Part shown: positions 1 to 9,528 of the stretch, one piece after another
Position numbering within the stretch: position 1 is the stretch's first letter
Layout: every line of letters begins with the position of its first letter
Assembly (NCBI RefSeq): GCF_001659605.2
Contig: NC_035176.2
Location: 33,846,716 to 33,910,715, forward strand
From: Manihot esculenta
Lineage: Eukaryota > Streptophyta > Magnoliopsida > Malpighiales > Euphorbiaceae
Direction of reading: 5' to 3'
DNA: 64,000 nucleotides
Notes under the pieces: generated by a model
What the model was told of the DNA's origin: nothing
The model's input: the letters and a program-made list of their open reading frames with translations, nothing else
Databases searched by the model: none
Made by a program: the position numbers and the translations under genes

Positions 1-520
1 AAAGCCCCTTTGCCCGAGACTTGAGTGTTAAACACTCTGTTTTTGGGTCAAAGGTGGGTTCAAGCTCTCCTTGGTGTGATTTCTCATGTTTTCCTCAAAT
101 CTTGCATGTTTTAACTTGATTTGAGCTTTGTTTTAGAGTTTTGAGCAAAAGGAAGCAAAGTTGAGCACTTGGAGATTTTGATTGAGTTTTCCCCCATCTC
201 CAAGCTTAGATCATCAATCCTCTAGTTCTTCAAGAGGTAAGCATGGATCCTCACCTCCCCTTATGTTTAAAGCAAGTTTTAAGAAGTTTTGGAGAGTTTT
301 ATGGCATGTTTTGGGGTATAAGCATGAGTTTGAGCCTATGTTGAGCATATGCGTGTTGTTGTTGTTTTTGGGGCTTGAGCTAGGTTTTAGGCCTCTATAT
401 GCATGAGATATGTTATAGGTTAGTTGAGAAGTGTTGGTATGCATGTTATGGGTGTTTGATAGGATTTTGGAGGCTGAGAGCATGAGTTGTGCTGGATTCT
501 GCCTTTCTGGAGAATCCAGG

Positions 521-769
521 TTCGGCCACCGAAGCAAGGTTCGGCCGCCGAACCCCTTGTGGAGGCAGTTTCGGCTGCCAAACCTTGCCCCCGAAAGCTA
601 GGCTTTCGGGTAAGAAAGGGACTTTCGGCCGCCGAAAGAGGGAGTTCGGCCGCCGAAAGTGCATGAGTTTCGTCTCTGGACGAGACTTTCGGCCGCCGAA
701 GGTGCCGCCGAACATGCATGAGTTTCGTCTCTGGAGGGGGGTTTCGGCCGCCGAACCAGCCGCCGAAAG
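521..769 (+). repeat. GCC-box palindrome array, 5' LTR of A
   Basis: Repeated copies of TTCGGCCGCCGAA and one-base variants, separated by 7-40 bases, some followed by an extra TGCCGCCGAA. Each unit is an inverted repeat TTCGGC/GCCGAA around one central C and contains GCCGCC, the core bound by plant ERF factors. The array lies in the transcribed leader. The first unit differs from the 3' LTR copy by one base (CCACCG instead of CCGCCG). Confidence 0.85.
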
Positions 770-1152
770 TGCCCTGTCCAGCTTTCTTTTGCCCATTTTT
801 CCATGCATGCCTATGATGTTTTAGAGGGGTTTTGGGGAGATATTAAGAGTTATGTTTAAGTAAGTTTGGTCCTCATTTGAGTCCACCTGTGTAGGTGCGG
901 ACCCGAGAGACCAAGGAGGCCCACAGAGTTAGAGTTACAGAGACTGCTCAGTAGTGGACAGAGGTGAGTGGAACAGAACTTTGTTTTAAAGTTACGGAAT
1001 GTTTTAGCATGATTCATGCATCATTATGCCATGTGTATGTAGGATGCTTTGCATTGCATTAGTATTCACCAAGTTGATGCATTGCATTATTACTTGTATA
1101 TGTGGATTGGACCGAGGCGACTCCAATAGCCCATAGTCTGTCATTATTGTAT

Positions 1153-1278
1153 GTCCTGTGTGAGCTCCTTTGGGGCCGGGCATTTTACTTGGATAAGTCC
1201 TGTGAGAGCCCTTCTTGGGTCGGGCACCATGAGTAGAGTAGTGAAAGTCCTGTGTGAGCTCCTTTGGGGGCCGGGCAC
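1153..1278 (+). repeat. Three tandem units in the A LTR
   Basis: Three imperfect units, each beginning GTCCTGTG and ending CCGGGCA or TCGGGCA, start near 1153, 1197 and 1247. Other subfamilies carry a different 2-3 unit tandem block at the same relative place in the LTR. The function is unknown. Confidence 0.8.
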
Positions 1279-1940
1279 TGACAGAGGGAGTTCTGGGGTC
1301 ATGTCCAATCTGAGCTGTGAAATGTTTGTGCAGTGACGCATTTCATTATAGCATATTTTAAATGTTTTTATGGTTTCCGCTCACTGGGCTCTAGTAGCTC
1401 ATCCCTCTCCCTAACCCCATTTTTCAGGGCCTCAGAGAAGAGAAAGAGAAAGAGAAAGCAAGGGTAAAAGTATATGTAATGTATAGTAATGATGTAATAG
1501 CAAGTTATGTATGGAGTTATAGAATTGTGCTTGGCCCTAGTGTATGTTTATCCCTTTGCACATGATCATTTTATGTTTAGCTAAGCTTGGTGTATGGTAG
1601 TATTTCTATCTCTGTAGTTACTGTATGGTACCATAGCAGGTATCACTCTCTGAGTGCATACAGACAGAGCATGCATAGTCCAAGCTTAGTGTATGAGAAA
1701 TAGTTCAAAGTTTTATAGAAAAGAAAGAGACAAGTTTCAAGAAACGAAAAGTTAGACAAAGAAGACAAAAAAAAAAAAAAACAAGAAAGTAACAGTTCAG
1801 TTTTCTAAGTGTAAGGTTGATCATGTATGGGATGTATCAGGTACACAGCGTTCACAGTAGGCTTACTACGGGTCCCGGCGGCCTTAAGCCGATCTGGATC
1901 CTAGTGCCGGTGGCGGTCCGGTAAGCGGGCTGTTACAGAT

Positions 1941-1952
1941 TGGTATCAGAGC
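1941..1952 (+). promoter_or_regulatory. Primer binding site, element A
   Basis: TGGTATCAGAGC lies three bases after the LTR end. It is complementary to the 3' end of plant initiator methionine tRNA, the standard primer for minus-strand DNA synthesis in this clade. Confidence 0.95.
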
Positions 1953-2197
1953 CTAGGGCCTCTAGAGTACGGTGTGCTGAGCTAAGATGCTCAGGGGATT
2001 AGAGAGATCTCACATCGGAAAGAGGTTGTATTAGAGGGCAAGCACAATAGGAAGATCATGTCCACTAGGATAGGATGTTGAGTCCTGTCTTGATGCTGTG
2101 TAATGCCATGAATTTATGCATGTGCATTTAATGTTATGCTATAAGTTGAGGGTTCATGTGTTTACATGGATCATATGATGCTAAAGTTTATGTTATG

Positions 2198-2204
2198 TTT
2201 TCAG
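2198..2204 (+). other. Putative 3' splice site before Gag start, element A
   Basis: A T-rich run ending TTTTCAG sits nine bases before the Gag ATG. The same T-run plus CAG precedes the Gag ATG in elements C, D, G and J, while the sequence between CAG and ATG varies. That makes it a candidate acceptor for splicing out the long leader. No transcript evidence is available. Confidence 0.4.
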
Positions 2205-2212
2205 AAGCGAAG

Positions 2213-5200
2213 ATGAGAGGAACCCGTCGATCAGCTAGATTGACTGGAGCTCCGCCCGAGAATGAGGGTATGGAAGGGCGTCCCCCTGCTTTGCCAAGAG
2301 CTATGTCCCAAAGGGCAGGCAGAGAAAGATCATCAAGGGACCCTAGAAGGTCGTTTGATGAAGGCAGGAGGGAAATAGAACAGAGAAGAAGAGCTAGTGA
2401 GACAAGGGAAGAGATGGAAGTGGATCCCAGAAGGGATGGAGGGTTAGGTGTTGGCATGACAGAGGAGGATGTGGGATCATCACAAGGAGGCGGTCAGGCC
2501 TCGGGGTATGGTTATCCACCCCACTATCAGCCCTACCCACCGGGCCCAGGATATTCGATGGGAGGCACATCGGAGTATCCCACATATATGCCTTATCCAC
2601 CGTATTACCCCCCATATCCACCATATCCCATGTATCCACCCTCACCTTTTTACCCCAGTCCAGCATACCCTACACCAGAGAGTTCTGCACCTCCCCCACC
2701 ACCACCACCAGTGGTAGAACCAGAAGCCCCAGTTATCCAAACACCTCAACCTGGCCCATCTGTGAGGAGCAGGGTAAAGATGACTGATTACCTAAAGTTA
2801 GATGCTCCTAAGTACCAATCAGGAGATGATCCGTTTGAGTACATCAAAGCAGTCAAGATGATAGCAGATGAGCTAGGGGCAGATGAGACCAGAGCCATTC
2901 AGATGGCAGGGTTCACTTTAAAATGTAAGAAGGCAAAGGAATGGTTTAGTGTCTATGTGGACCCGAGGTTGGATAACATGTCTTGGGAGGAGTTTGCTAA
3001 TGAGTTTGCCGGATGGGCGTTCCCGGATAGCTCGAAAGAGCTAAAGATGATAGAATTTGAGCAGCTCAAGCAGACAGAGGATATGAGTATTGATGAGTTT
3101 ACTGATAGGTTTATAGAGTTGCTGCGGTATGCAGGACAGGCCTATGATACTGAACAGAAAAAGGCCAGGAGGTATGCTATGAAACTGCATTCCAGGTATT
3201 CCTCCTTGATCCATGCAGCCGAGAGGGAGAGTTTCCACACCGTGGTGGATTTAGCACGGAGAATGGAGGCGAGTGCCATTATACAGGGTACAGTGAAACA
3301 GCAGCCGGCACAGTCCTCTAGTTCGAAGACCCCAGGTAGGGGTAAGTCAGATCCCTCTTCACAGGGTGCAGCAACTTCCAGTGGTAAGAAGTGGAGTAGT
3401 TCCACTCAGCAGTCGAGGAAGAATAAGTTCTGGAACAAGTTTAAAGCAGGTCTGGGATTGGGCAGTGGCATGAGTTCAGGTTCAGAGGTTCCAGTGTGTA
3501 GTAGGTGCGGTAAAGCGCACAGAGGAGTTTGTCGCTTTGGGATTACAGGATGTTACAGGTGTGGCCAGGAGGGACACATGGCTCGTGAGTGCCCTCAGGC
3601 AGCTTTCACGGCACCATCCCAGCAGACAGCTCCAGCTAGCATGCCACAGCCACCAGTTTCAGTGATGACGCAGGGCAGAGGCAGAGGGAGAGGGTCAGCC
3701 TCTTCATCTGCAGGTCCCCGAGGTGGAGGTCCGTCAGCTCCGGCGCGGATTTTCACGATGACACAGCAGGAGGCAAACACCTCGAACACCGTGGTGTCAG
3801 GTAATCTTCTCATTGGGTGTTCTGAGGTGTATGCTTTGTTAGACCCTGGTGCTTCGCATTCCTTTGTTGCTCCCAGAGCCATAGAGAGAGTGGGTTTGAT
3901 GACGTCTGGGTTAGAGTGTCCCCTATGGGTCAGTGGCCCTAAGTGTGATCCATCGTTGGCAGAGACAGTCTGTCGACATAGTCCAGTGTTTATAGAGGGT
4001 AGATGCCTTCTAGCTGACCTTGTGGTTCTAGAGTTGACAGATTTTGAGGTCATTCTAGGGATGGATTGGCTATCTGCATATGGTGCTACCTTGGGCTGTA
4101 GAGACAAGGTAGTTAAGTTCAGAGATGAGGATGGATCTGAGTTTGTCTTCAGAGGAGACAGGAGGGGCACGCCTAGAGGTCTGATATCAGCCCTACAGGC
4201 TCGTAGGTTGCTCAGGAGGGGATGTCAGGGGTATCTAGCTCATGTGAGAGAGCTAGACAGTCAGGTTAGGGACCCCAGTTCAGTGCCCGTAGTCAGAGAG
4301 TTCCCAGATGTGTTTCCAGATGAGCTTCCAGGACTACCACCTGATAGGGAAATAGAGTTCGAGATAGAGTTAATGTCTGGTACCAGACCGATCTCTATTC
4401 CTCCCTACAGGATGGCACCAGCAGAGCTTAAGGAGTTGAAAGAGCAGCTACAGGAGTTGGTAGAAAAGGGTTTTATCCGTCCAAGTACCTCACCCTGGGG
4501 TGCTCCAGTCTTGTTTGTCAGAAAGAAGGATGGATCCCTTAGACTTTGTATCGACTACAGGCAGTTGAACAAAGTCACTACCAAGAATAAGTATCCTCTA
4601 CCCAGGATCGATGATCTATTCGACCAGCTAGCAGGAGCAGGTTGTTTTTCTAAGATAGATCTGAGATCGGGCTATCATCAGCTGAGAATCAGGGAAGAGG
4701 ATGTACCTAAGACAGCTTTCAGAACCAGATATGGGCATTATGAGTTCTTAGTGATGCCGTTCGGGTTGACTAATACCCCTGCAGCATTCATGGATCTCAT
4801 GAATCGAGTTTTCAGAGAGTACCTGGATCACTTTGTTATTGTCTTCATAGATGATATCTTGGTGTATTCCAGGAATGCAGAGGAACATGCCCATCATCTG
4901 TGGATAGTCCTGCAAACCTTGAGAGAGCATGGTTTGTATGCCAAGTTCTCCAAGTGTGAGTTCTGGCTAAGGAGCATTTCATTCTTGGGGCATGTAGTGT
5001 CAGATCAAGGTATAGCAGTAGACCCCAAGAAGATTGAGGCAGTAGCCAACTGGCCTAGACCCACCACAGTGACAGAGGTCAAGAGTTTCTTGGGTTTAGC
5101 AGGCTACTATCGGAGGTTCGTTCAGGACTTCTCCAAGATAGCAGCTCCTATGACCAGATTAACCAGAAAGAACCAGAGATTCACATGGTCTGACCAATGT

Positions 5201-7186
5201 GAAGAGAGTTTCGAAGAGCTAAAGAGAAGATTAACTTCAGCACCGGTGTTAGCTCTGCCTATTAGTGGTGAGGACTTCACAGTGTTCTGTGATGCGTCCC
5301 GAGTGGGATTAGGTTGTGTGTTAATGCAGAATGACAGAGTAATAGCTTATGCTTCTAGACAGTTGAAGAAGCACGAGCTGAATTACCCTACACACGATCT
5401 TGAGATGGCAGCTGTTATCTTTGCACTCAAGATGTGGAGGCATTACCTCTATGGGGTGAAATGTGAGATCTTTACAGATCATAAGAGCCTACAGCACATC
5501 CTGAGTCAGAGAGAGTTAAACTTGAGGCAGAGACGGTGGGTGGAATTGCTTAGTGATTATGATTGCAGAATTCAGTATCGTCCGGGAAAGGCAAATGTTG
5601 TAGCCGATGCCTTAAGCCGGAAATCACTAGGTAGTTTATCTCACATTACAGCAGAGAGGAGGCCGGTGGTGAAGGACTTCTACAGGTTAGTCGAGGAAGG
5701 GCTACAGTTAGAGGTACCTGGTACAGGTGCTTTGATTGCACAGATGAGAGTTACCCCCGTGTTTCTGGAGCAGGTGGCTCAGAAACAACATGAGGACCCA
5801 GTGTTGGTCAAAATTGCCAGTACTGTTCAGTCAGGCAAGAGTGAAGAGTTCAGATTCGACGACCAAGGGATTCTCCGATACGGGCATAGACTATGTGTAC
5901 CAGATGACATCAGTTTGAAAGGAGACATTATGAGGGAAGCTCATAATGCTCGATATAGCATTCACCCTGGAGCCACCAAGATGTATCAAGATCTGAAGAA
6001 AGTTTATTGGTGGCCAGCAATGAAGAGAGAAGTGGCACAGTTTGTGTCAGCCTGCGAGATATGTCAAAGGGTGAAGCTAGAGCACCAGAAGCCGGCTGGA
6101 ATGCTTAACCCACTGCCGATTCCAGAATGGAAATGGGAGAACATAGCCATGGATTTTGTAGTGGGCTTACCGGCGACGTCCAACAGACTAGACTCCATAT
6201 GGGTGATAGTGGATAGACTGACTAAATCTGCTCACTTCATTCCTGTCAGGAGTGGCTATTCTATGGACAAGCTAGCGCAGGTATATGTTGAGGAAGTTGT
6301 GAGGTTGCACGGGGCTCCTGTTTCTATAGTGTCTGACAGAGGACCCCAGTTTACCTCCAGGTTTTGGCGAAGTCTGCAAGAGGCTATGGGCACGAGGTTA
6401 GACTTCAGCACTGCTTTCCATCCACAGACTGATGGACAGTCAGAGAGGACCATCCAGACCATAGAAGATATGCTCAGAATGTGTGTGCTAGATTTTGGTG
6501 GTTCTTGGAGGCAGCATCTACCCTTAGTGGAGTTTGCCTACAACAATAGTCACCATGCTAGCATAGGGATGGCTCCATATGAAGCTCTGTATGGGAGGAA
6601 GTGCAGGTCACCAGTTTGTTGGGAAGAGGTTGGAGAAAGGTCCCTAGCAGGGCCGGAATTAGTTGAGATCACGAACAGAGTGGTGCCCATCATCAGAGAG
6701 AGGCTCAAGACTGCTGTTAGCCGGCAGAAGAGCTATGCAGACATTCGCAGGAAGCACATAGAGTTTGAGGAGGGGGATCTAGTCTTGCTAAAGGTGTCTC
6801 CAATGAAAGAGGTGGTTCGTTTTGGGAGGAAAGGTAAGCTAGCTCCACGGTACATCGGGCCTTTTGAGATTTTGCAGAAGGTCGGGAATGTGTCGTATAA
6901 GCTAGATTTGCCTACGTCTATGGAAAGAATCCATCCAGTCTTCCATGTTTCTATGCTACGAAAGTTTGTGTCAGATCCGAGTAAGGTTCTCAGTGAACCA
7001 GATGTGGAGATCCTAGGAGATCTCACCTATGTAGAGCAGCCAGTACGGATCATTGACACCCAGATCAGAAAGCTAAGGAACAAGGAGATCCCGATGGTAA
7101 AAGTCCTCTGGAACCACCATAATATCGAAGAATGCACCTGGGAGACAAGGGAGTCTATGCTCCAACAGTACCCCCATCTCTTTTGA
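2213..7186 (+). CDS. gag-pol: Gag-Pol polyprotein of element A (intact)
   Basis: One open frame of 1657 residues makes all proteins for retrotransposition. I chose the ATG opening [12 protein letters not shown] because it is conserved in every copy here; the frame is open to an ATG at 2156. Gag has a basic N-terminus, a Pro/Tyr-rich stretch (about residues 95-165), a capsid domain (about 190-340) and two zinc knuckles, CX2CX3HX3C then canonical CX2CX4HX4C near residue 447. Protease has DPGAS with Asp544. Reverse transcriptase has the IDD motif (Asp880-Asp881). RNase H follows with CDAS near 1027. Integrase has an HHCC-type zinc domain near 1245-1288 and D1314, D1375, E1411, with the expected 35 residues between the last two. 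A chromodomain (about 1604-1657) ends the protein and in this clade directs integration to heterochromatin. There is no frameshift, stop or env-like gene. It is the best candidate here for a functional helper element. Confidence 0.95.
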   Translation: MRGTRRSARLTGAPPENEGMEGRPPALPRAMSQRAGRERSSRDPRRSFDEGRREIEQRRRASETREEMEVDPRRDGGLGVGMTEEDVGSSQGGGQASGYGYPPHYQPYPPGPGYSMGGTSEYPTYMPYPPYYPPYPPYPMYPPSPFYPSPAYPTPESSAPPPPPPPVVEPEAPVIQTPQPGPSVRSRVKMTDYLKLDAPKYQSGDDPFEYIKAVKMIADELGADETRAIQMAGFTLKCKKAKEWFSVYVDPRLDNMSWEEFANEFAGWAFPDSSKELKMIEFEQLKQTEDMSIDEFTDRFIELLRYAGQAYDTEQKKARRYAMKLHSRYSSLIHAAERESFHTVVDLARRMEASAIIQGTVKQQPAQSSSSKTPGRGKSDPSSQGAATSSGKKWSSSTQQSRKNKFWNKFKAGLGLGSGMSSGSEVPVCSRCGKAHRGVCRFGITGCYRCGQEGHMARECPQAAFTAPSQQTAPASMPQPPVSVMTQGRGRGRGSASSSAGPRGGGPSAPARIFTMTQQEANTSNTVVSGNLLIGCSEVYALLDPGASHSFVAPRAIERVGLMTSGLECPLWVSGPKCDPSLAETVCRHSPVFIEGRCLLADLVVLELTDFEVILGMDWLSAYGATLGCRDKVVKFRDEDGSEFVFRGDRRGTPRGLISALQARRLLRRGCQGYLAHVRELDSQVRDPSSVPVVREFPDVFPDELPGLPPDREIEFEIELMSGTRPISIPPYRMAPAELKELKEQLQELVEKGFIRPSTSPWGAPVLFVRKKDGSLRLCIDYRQLNKVTTKNKYPLPRIDDLFDQLAGAGCFSKIDLRSGYHQLRIREEDVPKTAFRTRYGHYEFLVMPFGLTNTPAAFMDLMNRVFREYLDHFVIVFIDDILVYSRNAEEHAHHLWIVLQTLREHGLYAKFSKCEFWLRSISFLGHVVSDQGIAVDPKKIEAVANWPRPTTVTEVKSFLGLAGYYRRFVQDFSKIAAPMTRLTRKNQRFTWSDQCEESFEELKRRLTSAPVLALPISGEDFTVFCDASRVGLGCVLMQNDRVIAYASRQLKKHELNYPTHDLEMAAVIFALKMWRHYLYGVKCEIFTDHKSLQHILSQRELNLRQRRWVELLSDYDCRIQYRPGKANVVADALSRKSLGSLSHITAERRPVVKDFYRLVEEGLQLEVPGTGALIAQMRVTPVFLEQVAQKQHEDPVLVKIASTVQSGKSEEFRFDDQGILRYGHRLCVPDDISLKGDIMREAHNARYSIHPGATKMYQDLKKVYWWPAMKREVAQFVSACEICQRVKLEHQKPAGMLNPLPIPEWKWENIAMDFVVGLPATSNRLDSIWVIVDRLTKSAHFIPVRSGYSMDKLAQVYVEEVVRLHGAPVSIVSDRGPQFTSRFWRSLQEAMGTRLDFSTAFHPQTDGQSERTIQTIEDMLRMCVLDFGGSWRQHLPLVEFAYNNSHHASIGMAPYEALYGRKCRSPVCWEEVGERSLAGPELVEITNRVVPIIRERLKTAVSRQKSYADIRRKHIEFEEGDLVLLKVSPMKEVVRFGRKGKLAPRYIGPFEILQKVGNVSYKLDLPTSMERIHPVFHVSMLRKFVSDPSKVLSEPDVEILGDLTYVEQPVRIIDTQIRKLRNKEIPMVKVLWNHHNIEECTWETRESMLQQYPHLF

Positions 7187-7255
7187 GGTTAGTTCTAGTT
7201 TCTTTTGTTCTTTATGTGCCTTATGTTATGTTTTGAGTATGTTTGAGTTAGAGAG

Positions 7256-7277
7256 GAACATTCGGGGACGAAGGTTC
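7256..7277 (+). other. Pre-PPT hairpin, element A
   Basis: The inverted repeat GAACATTCG / CGAAGGTTC flanks a GGGA loop. The stem is 9 bp with one A-G mismatch in this copy. The same hairpin lies at this place in B, C, D, F and G. GGGA fits the stable GNRA tetraloop class if the RNA folds. Confidence 0.75.
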
Positions 7278-7279
7278 TT

Positions 7280-7292
7280 AAGGGGGGGAGAA
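7280..7292 (+). promoter_or_regulatory. Polypurine tract, element A
   Basis: A 13-base purine run with seven consecutive G lies immediately before the 3' LTR, as expected for the plus-strand DNA primer. Confidence 0.93.
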
Positions 7293-7500
7293 TGTAATAC
7301 CCGGCTAGACCCCGGTATCGGAATTCCTACGTTCCGGCGGATTTTCCGTTGGAAGTCGGGATTCGAGGATGTCGGAGCTTGCCCTAAGGGTATAAGAAAG
7401 GTTTTTAAGATGTTTTTAAAGTGTTTTTATCATGTTTGCATGTTTTTGAGTTAAGCAAATTGAGTTTTGACATGAAACGGCCAAGGGGACAAAAGCCAGG

Positions 7501-7570
7501 TTCGGCCGCCGAAGGTGAAGTTCGGCCGCCGAAAGTTGCATGGTTTCGCATGCACGTTAGGCCGCCGAAG
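7501..7570 (+). repeat. Upstream GCC-box palindromes, 3' LTR of A
   Basis: Two perfect TTCGGCCGCCGAA units and one degenerate unit (TTAGGCCGCCGAA) lie just upstream of the TATA-like box. That is the position expected of promoter-proximal factor sites. Confidence 0.8.
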
Positions 7571-7588
7571 GAAGAGTCGGTTGGCCAC

Positions 7589-7595
7589 TACAAAA
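7589..7595 (+). promoter_or_regulatory. TATA-like box, 3' LTR of A
   Basis: TACAAAA stands where the other LTRs have TATAAAA, after the shared GGCCACTA/GCCACCTA context. Confidence 0.6.
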
Positions 7596-7828
7596 GCCCC
7601 TTTGCCCGAGACTTGAGTGTTAAACACTCTGTTTTTGGGTCAAAGGTGGGTTCAAGCTCTCCTTGGTGTGATTTCTCATGTTTTCCTCAAATCTTGCATG
7701 TTTTAACTTGATTTGAGCTTTGTTTTAGAGTTTTGAGCAAAAGGAAGCAAAGTTGAGCACTTGGAGATTTTGATTGAGTTTTCCCCCATCTCCAAGCTTA
7801 GATCATCAATCCTCTAGTTCTTCAAGAG

Positions 7829-7830
7829 GT
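7829..7830 (+). other. Putative 5' splice site in A LTR leader
   Basis: CAAGAG followed by GTAAG matches the plant donor consensus. The same AAGAGGTAAG occurs in the leader of LTRs B, C, E, F, G and J. Confidence 0.4.
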
Positions 7831-8112
7831 AAGCATGGATCCTCACCTCCCCTTATGTTTAAAGCAAGTTTTAAGAAGTTTTGGAGAGTTTTATGGCATG
7901 TTTTGGGGTATAAGCATGAGTTTGAGCCTATGTTGAGCATATGCGTGTTGTTGTTGTTTTTGGGGCTTGAGCTAGGTTTTAGGCCTCTATATGCATGAGA
8001 TATGTTATAGGTTAGTTGAGAAGTGTTGGTATGCATGTTATGGGTGTTTGATAGGATTTTGGAGGCTGAGAGCATGAGTTGTGCTGGATTCTGCCTTTCT
8101 GGAGAATCCAGG

Positions 8113-8360
8113 TTCGGCCGCCGAAGCAAGGTTCGGCCGCCGAACCCCTTGTGGAGGCAGTTTCGGCTGCCAAACCTTGCCCCCGAAAGCTAGGCTTTCG
8201 GGTAAGAAAGGGACTTTCGGCCGCCGAAAGAGGGAGTTCGGCCGCCGAAAGTGCATGAGTTTCGTCTCTGGATGAGACTTTCGGCCGCCGAAGGTGCCGC
8301 CGAACATGCATGAGTTTCGTCTCTGGAGGGGGGTTTCGGCCGCCGAACCAGCCGCCGAAA
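8113..8360 (+). repeat. Downstream GCC-box palindrome array, 3' LTR of A
   Basis: Six perfect TTCGGCCGCCGAA units plus variants (TTCGGCTGCCAAA, TGCCGCCGAA) lie within about 250 bases of the transcribed leader. They are interspersed with a repeated TTTCGTCTCTGGA phrase. Confidence 0.85.
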
Positions 8361-8555
8361 GTGCCCTGTCCAGCTTTCTTTTGCCCATTTTTCCATGCAT
8401 GCCTATGATGTTTTAGAGGGGTTTTGGGGAGATATTAAGAGTTATGTTTAAGTAAGTTTGGTCCTCATTTGAGTCCACCTGTGTAGGTGCGGACCCGAGA
8501 GACCAAGGAGGCCCACAGAGTTAGAGTTACAGAGACTGCTCAGTAGTGGACAGAG

Positions 8556-8557
8556 GT
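8556..8557 (+). other. Putative 5' splice site 2 in A LTR leader
   Basis: CAGAG followed by GTGAGTGG is a near-perfect donor. It is conserved at the same place in most LTRs here, after the conserved CACCTGTGTAGGT block. Confidence 0.4.
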
Positions 8558-9017
8558 GAGTGGAACAGAACTTTGTTTTAAAGTTACGGAATGTTTTAGC
8601 ATGATTCATGCATCATTATGCCATGTGTATGTAGGATGCTTTGCATTGCATTAGTATTCACCAAGTTGATGCATTGCATTATTACTTGTATATGTGGATT
8701 GGACCGAGGCGACTCCAATAGCCCATAGTCTGTCATTATTGTATGTCCTGTGTGAGCTCCTTTGGGGCCGGGCATTTTACTTGGATAAGTCCTGTGAGAG
8801 CCCTTCTTGGGTCGGGCACCATGAGTAGAGTAGTGAAAGTCCTGTGTGAGCTCCTTTGGGGGCCGGGCACTGACAGAGGGAGTTCTGGGGTCATGTCCAA
8901 TCTGAGCTGTGAAATGTTTGTGCAGTGACGCATTTCATTATAGCATATTTTAAATGTTTTTATGGTTTCCGCTCACTGGGCTCTAGTAGCTCATCCCTCT
9001 CCCTAACCCCATTTTTC

Positions 9018-9019
9018 AG
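9018..9019 (+). other. Putative 3' splice site in A LTR leader
   Basis: A pyrimidine-rich CCCTCTCCCTAACCCC run with a branchpoint-like CTAAC is followed by TTTTTCAG. The equivalent block, with TTGCAG or TGCAG as the acceptor, is among the best conserved parts of all LTRs in the window. It lies about 460 bases after the GTGAGT donor. Confidence 0.4.
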
Positions 9020-9528
9020 GGCCTCAGAGAAGAGAAAGAGAAAGAGAAAGCAAGGGTAAAAGTATATGTAATGTATAGTAATGATGTAATAGCAAGTTAT
9101 GTATGGAGTTATAGAATTGTGCTTGGCCCTAGTGTATGTTTATCCCTTTGCACATGATCATTTTATGTTTAGCTAAGCTTGGTGTATGGTAGTATTTCTA
9201 TCTCTGTAGTTACTGTATGGTACCATAGCAGGTATCACTCTCTGAGTGCATACAGACAGAGCATGCATAGTCCAAGCTTAGTGTATGAGAAATAGTTCAA
9301 AGTTTTATAGAAAAGAAAGAGACAAGTTTCAAGAAACGAAAAGTTAGACAAAGAAGACAAAAAAAAAAAAAACAAGAAAGTAACAGTTCAGTTTTCTAAG
9401 TGTAAGGTTGATCATGTATGGGATGTATCAGGTACACAGCGTTCACAGTAGGCTTACTACGGGTCCCGGCGGCCTTAAGCCGATCTGGATCCTAGTGCCG
9501 GTGGCGGTCCGGTAAGCGGGCTGTTACA

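Larger units (their letters stand above)
1..1937 (+). repeat. 5' LTR of element A (left end outside window)
   Basis: It matches the 3' LTR at 7593-9528 almost base for base and ends TGTTACA, followed at once by the primer site. The window begins only a few bases after where the TATA-like box would be. What is visible is therefore the transcribed R-U5 part, which is unusually long at about 1.9 kb. It holds an array of TTCGGCCGCCGAA repeats, three 30-base tandem units near 1153-1278 and several splice-like signals. Confidence 0.95.
1..9528 (+). mobile_element. Element A: young, apparently intact Ty3/gypsy chromovirus (Tekay-like)
   Basis: An LTR retrotransposon whose first 300 or so bases lie outside the window. 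It has LTR, primer site, one Gag-Pol frame, polypurine tract and second LTR in canonical order. Over the shared 1.94 kb the two LTRs differ by only about two substitutions and one base in a poly-A run, counted by eye, so insertion was recent. It sits inside minus-strand LTR E, whose sequence resumes directly after it. The predicted target duplication is TCTAT (9529-9533), to be matched by the same five bases upstream of the window. Gag-Pol order PR-RT-RNaseH-INT-chromodomain and LTR length fit the Tekay/Del clade. Confidence 0.93.
7293..9528 (+). repeat. 3' LTR of element A (complete, 2236 bp)
   Basis: It begins TGTAATACCCGG after the polypurine tract and ends GCTGTTACA. It is a full-length copy of the LTR truncated at the left window edge. 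The promoter region carries GCC-box palindromes and a TATA-like TACAAAA. The leader has a larger palindrome array, three tandem units and a poly-A run. The TATA variant differs from the TATAAAA of the other subfamilies. Confidence 0.95.

Noticed and set aside
420..824. Open frames of 60-150 residues within the LTRs on both strands, rich in FGGR, SAAE and RRPK repeats (also near 8012-8400, 10328-10700, 14253-14822, 26844-27274, 38405-38895, 43098-43414)
   Set aside because: They are translations of the TTCGGCCGCCGAA arrays, which lack stops in several frames. They have no conserved start and occur in non-coding LTR leader, so they are not genes.
2188..6462. Antisense and alternate-frame open reading frames across Gag-Pol regions
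   Set aside because: Shadows of the long polyprotein frame with no recognisable domain.
7187..7255. Possible env-like third gene between Pol and the 3' LTR
   Set aside because: Only about 70-90 bases separate the Pol stop from the hairpin and polypurine tract in all intact copies.
8113..8360. Regularly repeated palindromes resembling a CRISPR array
   Set aside because: Spacing and spacers are irregular, spacers are themselves repeated, and the setting is a plant LTR retrotransposon without cas genes.
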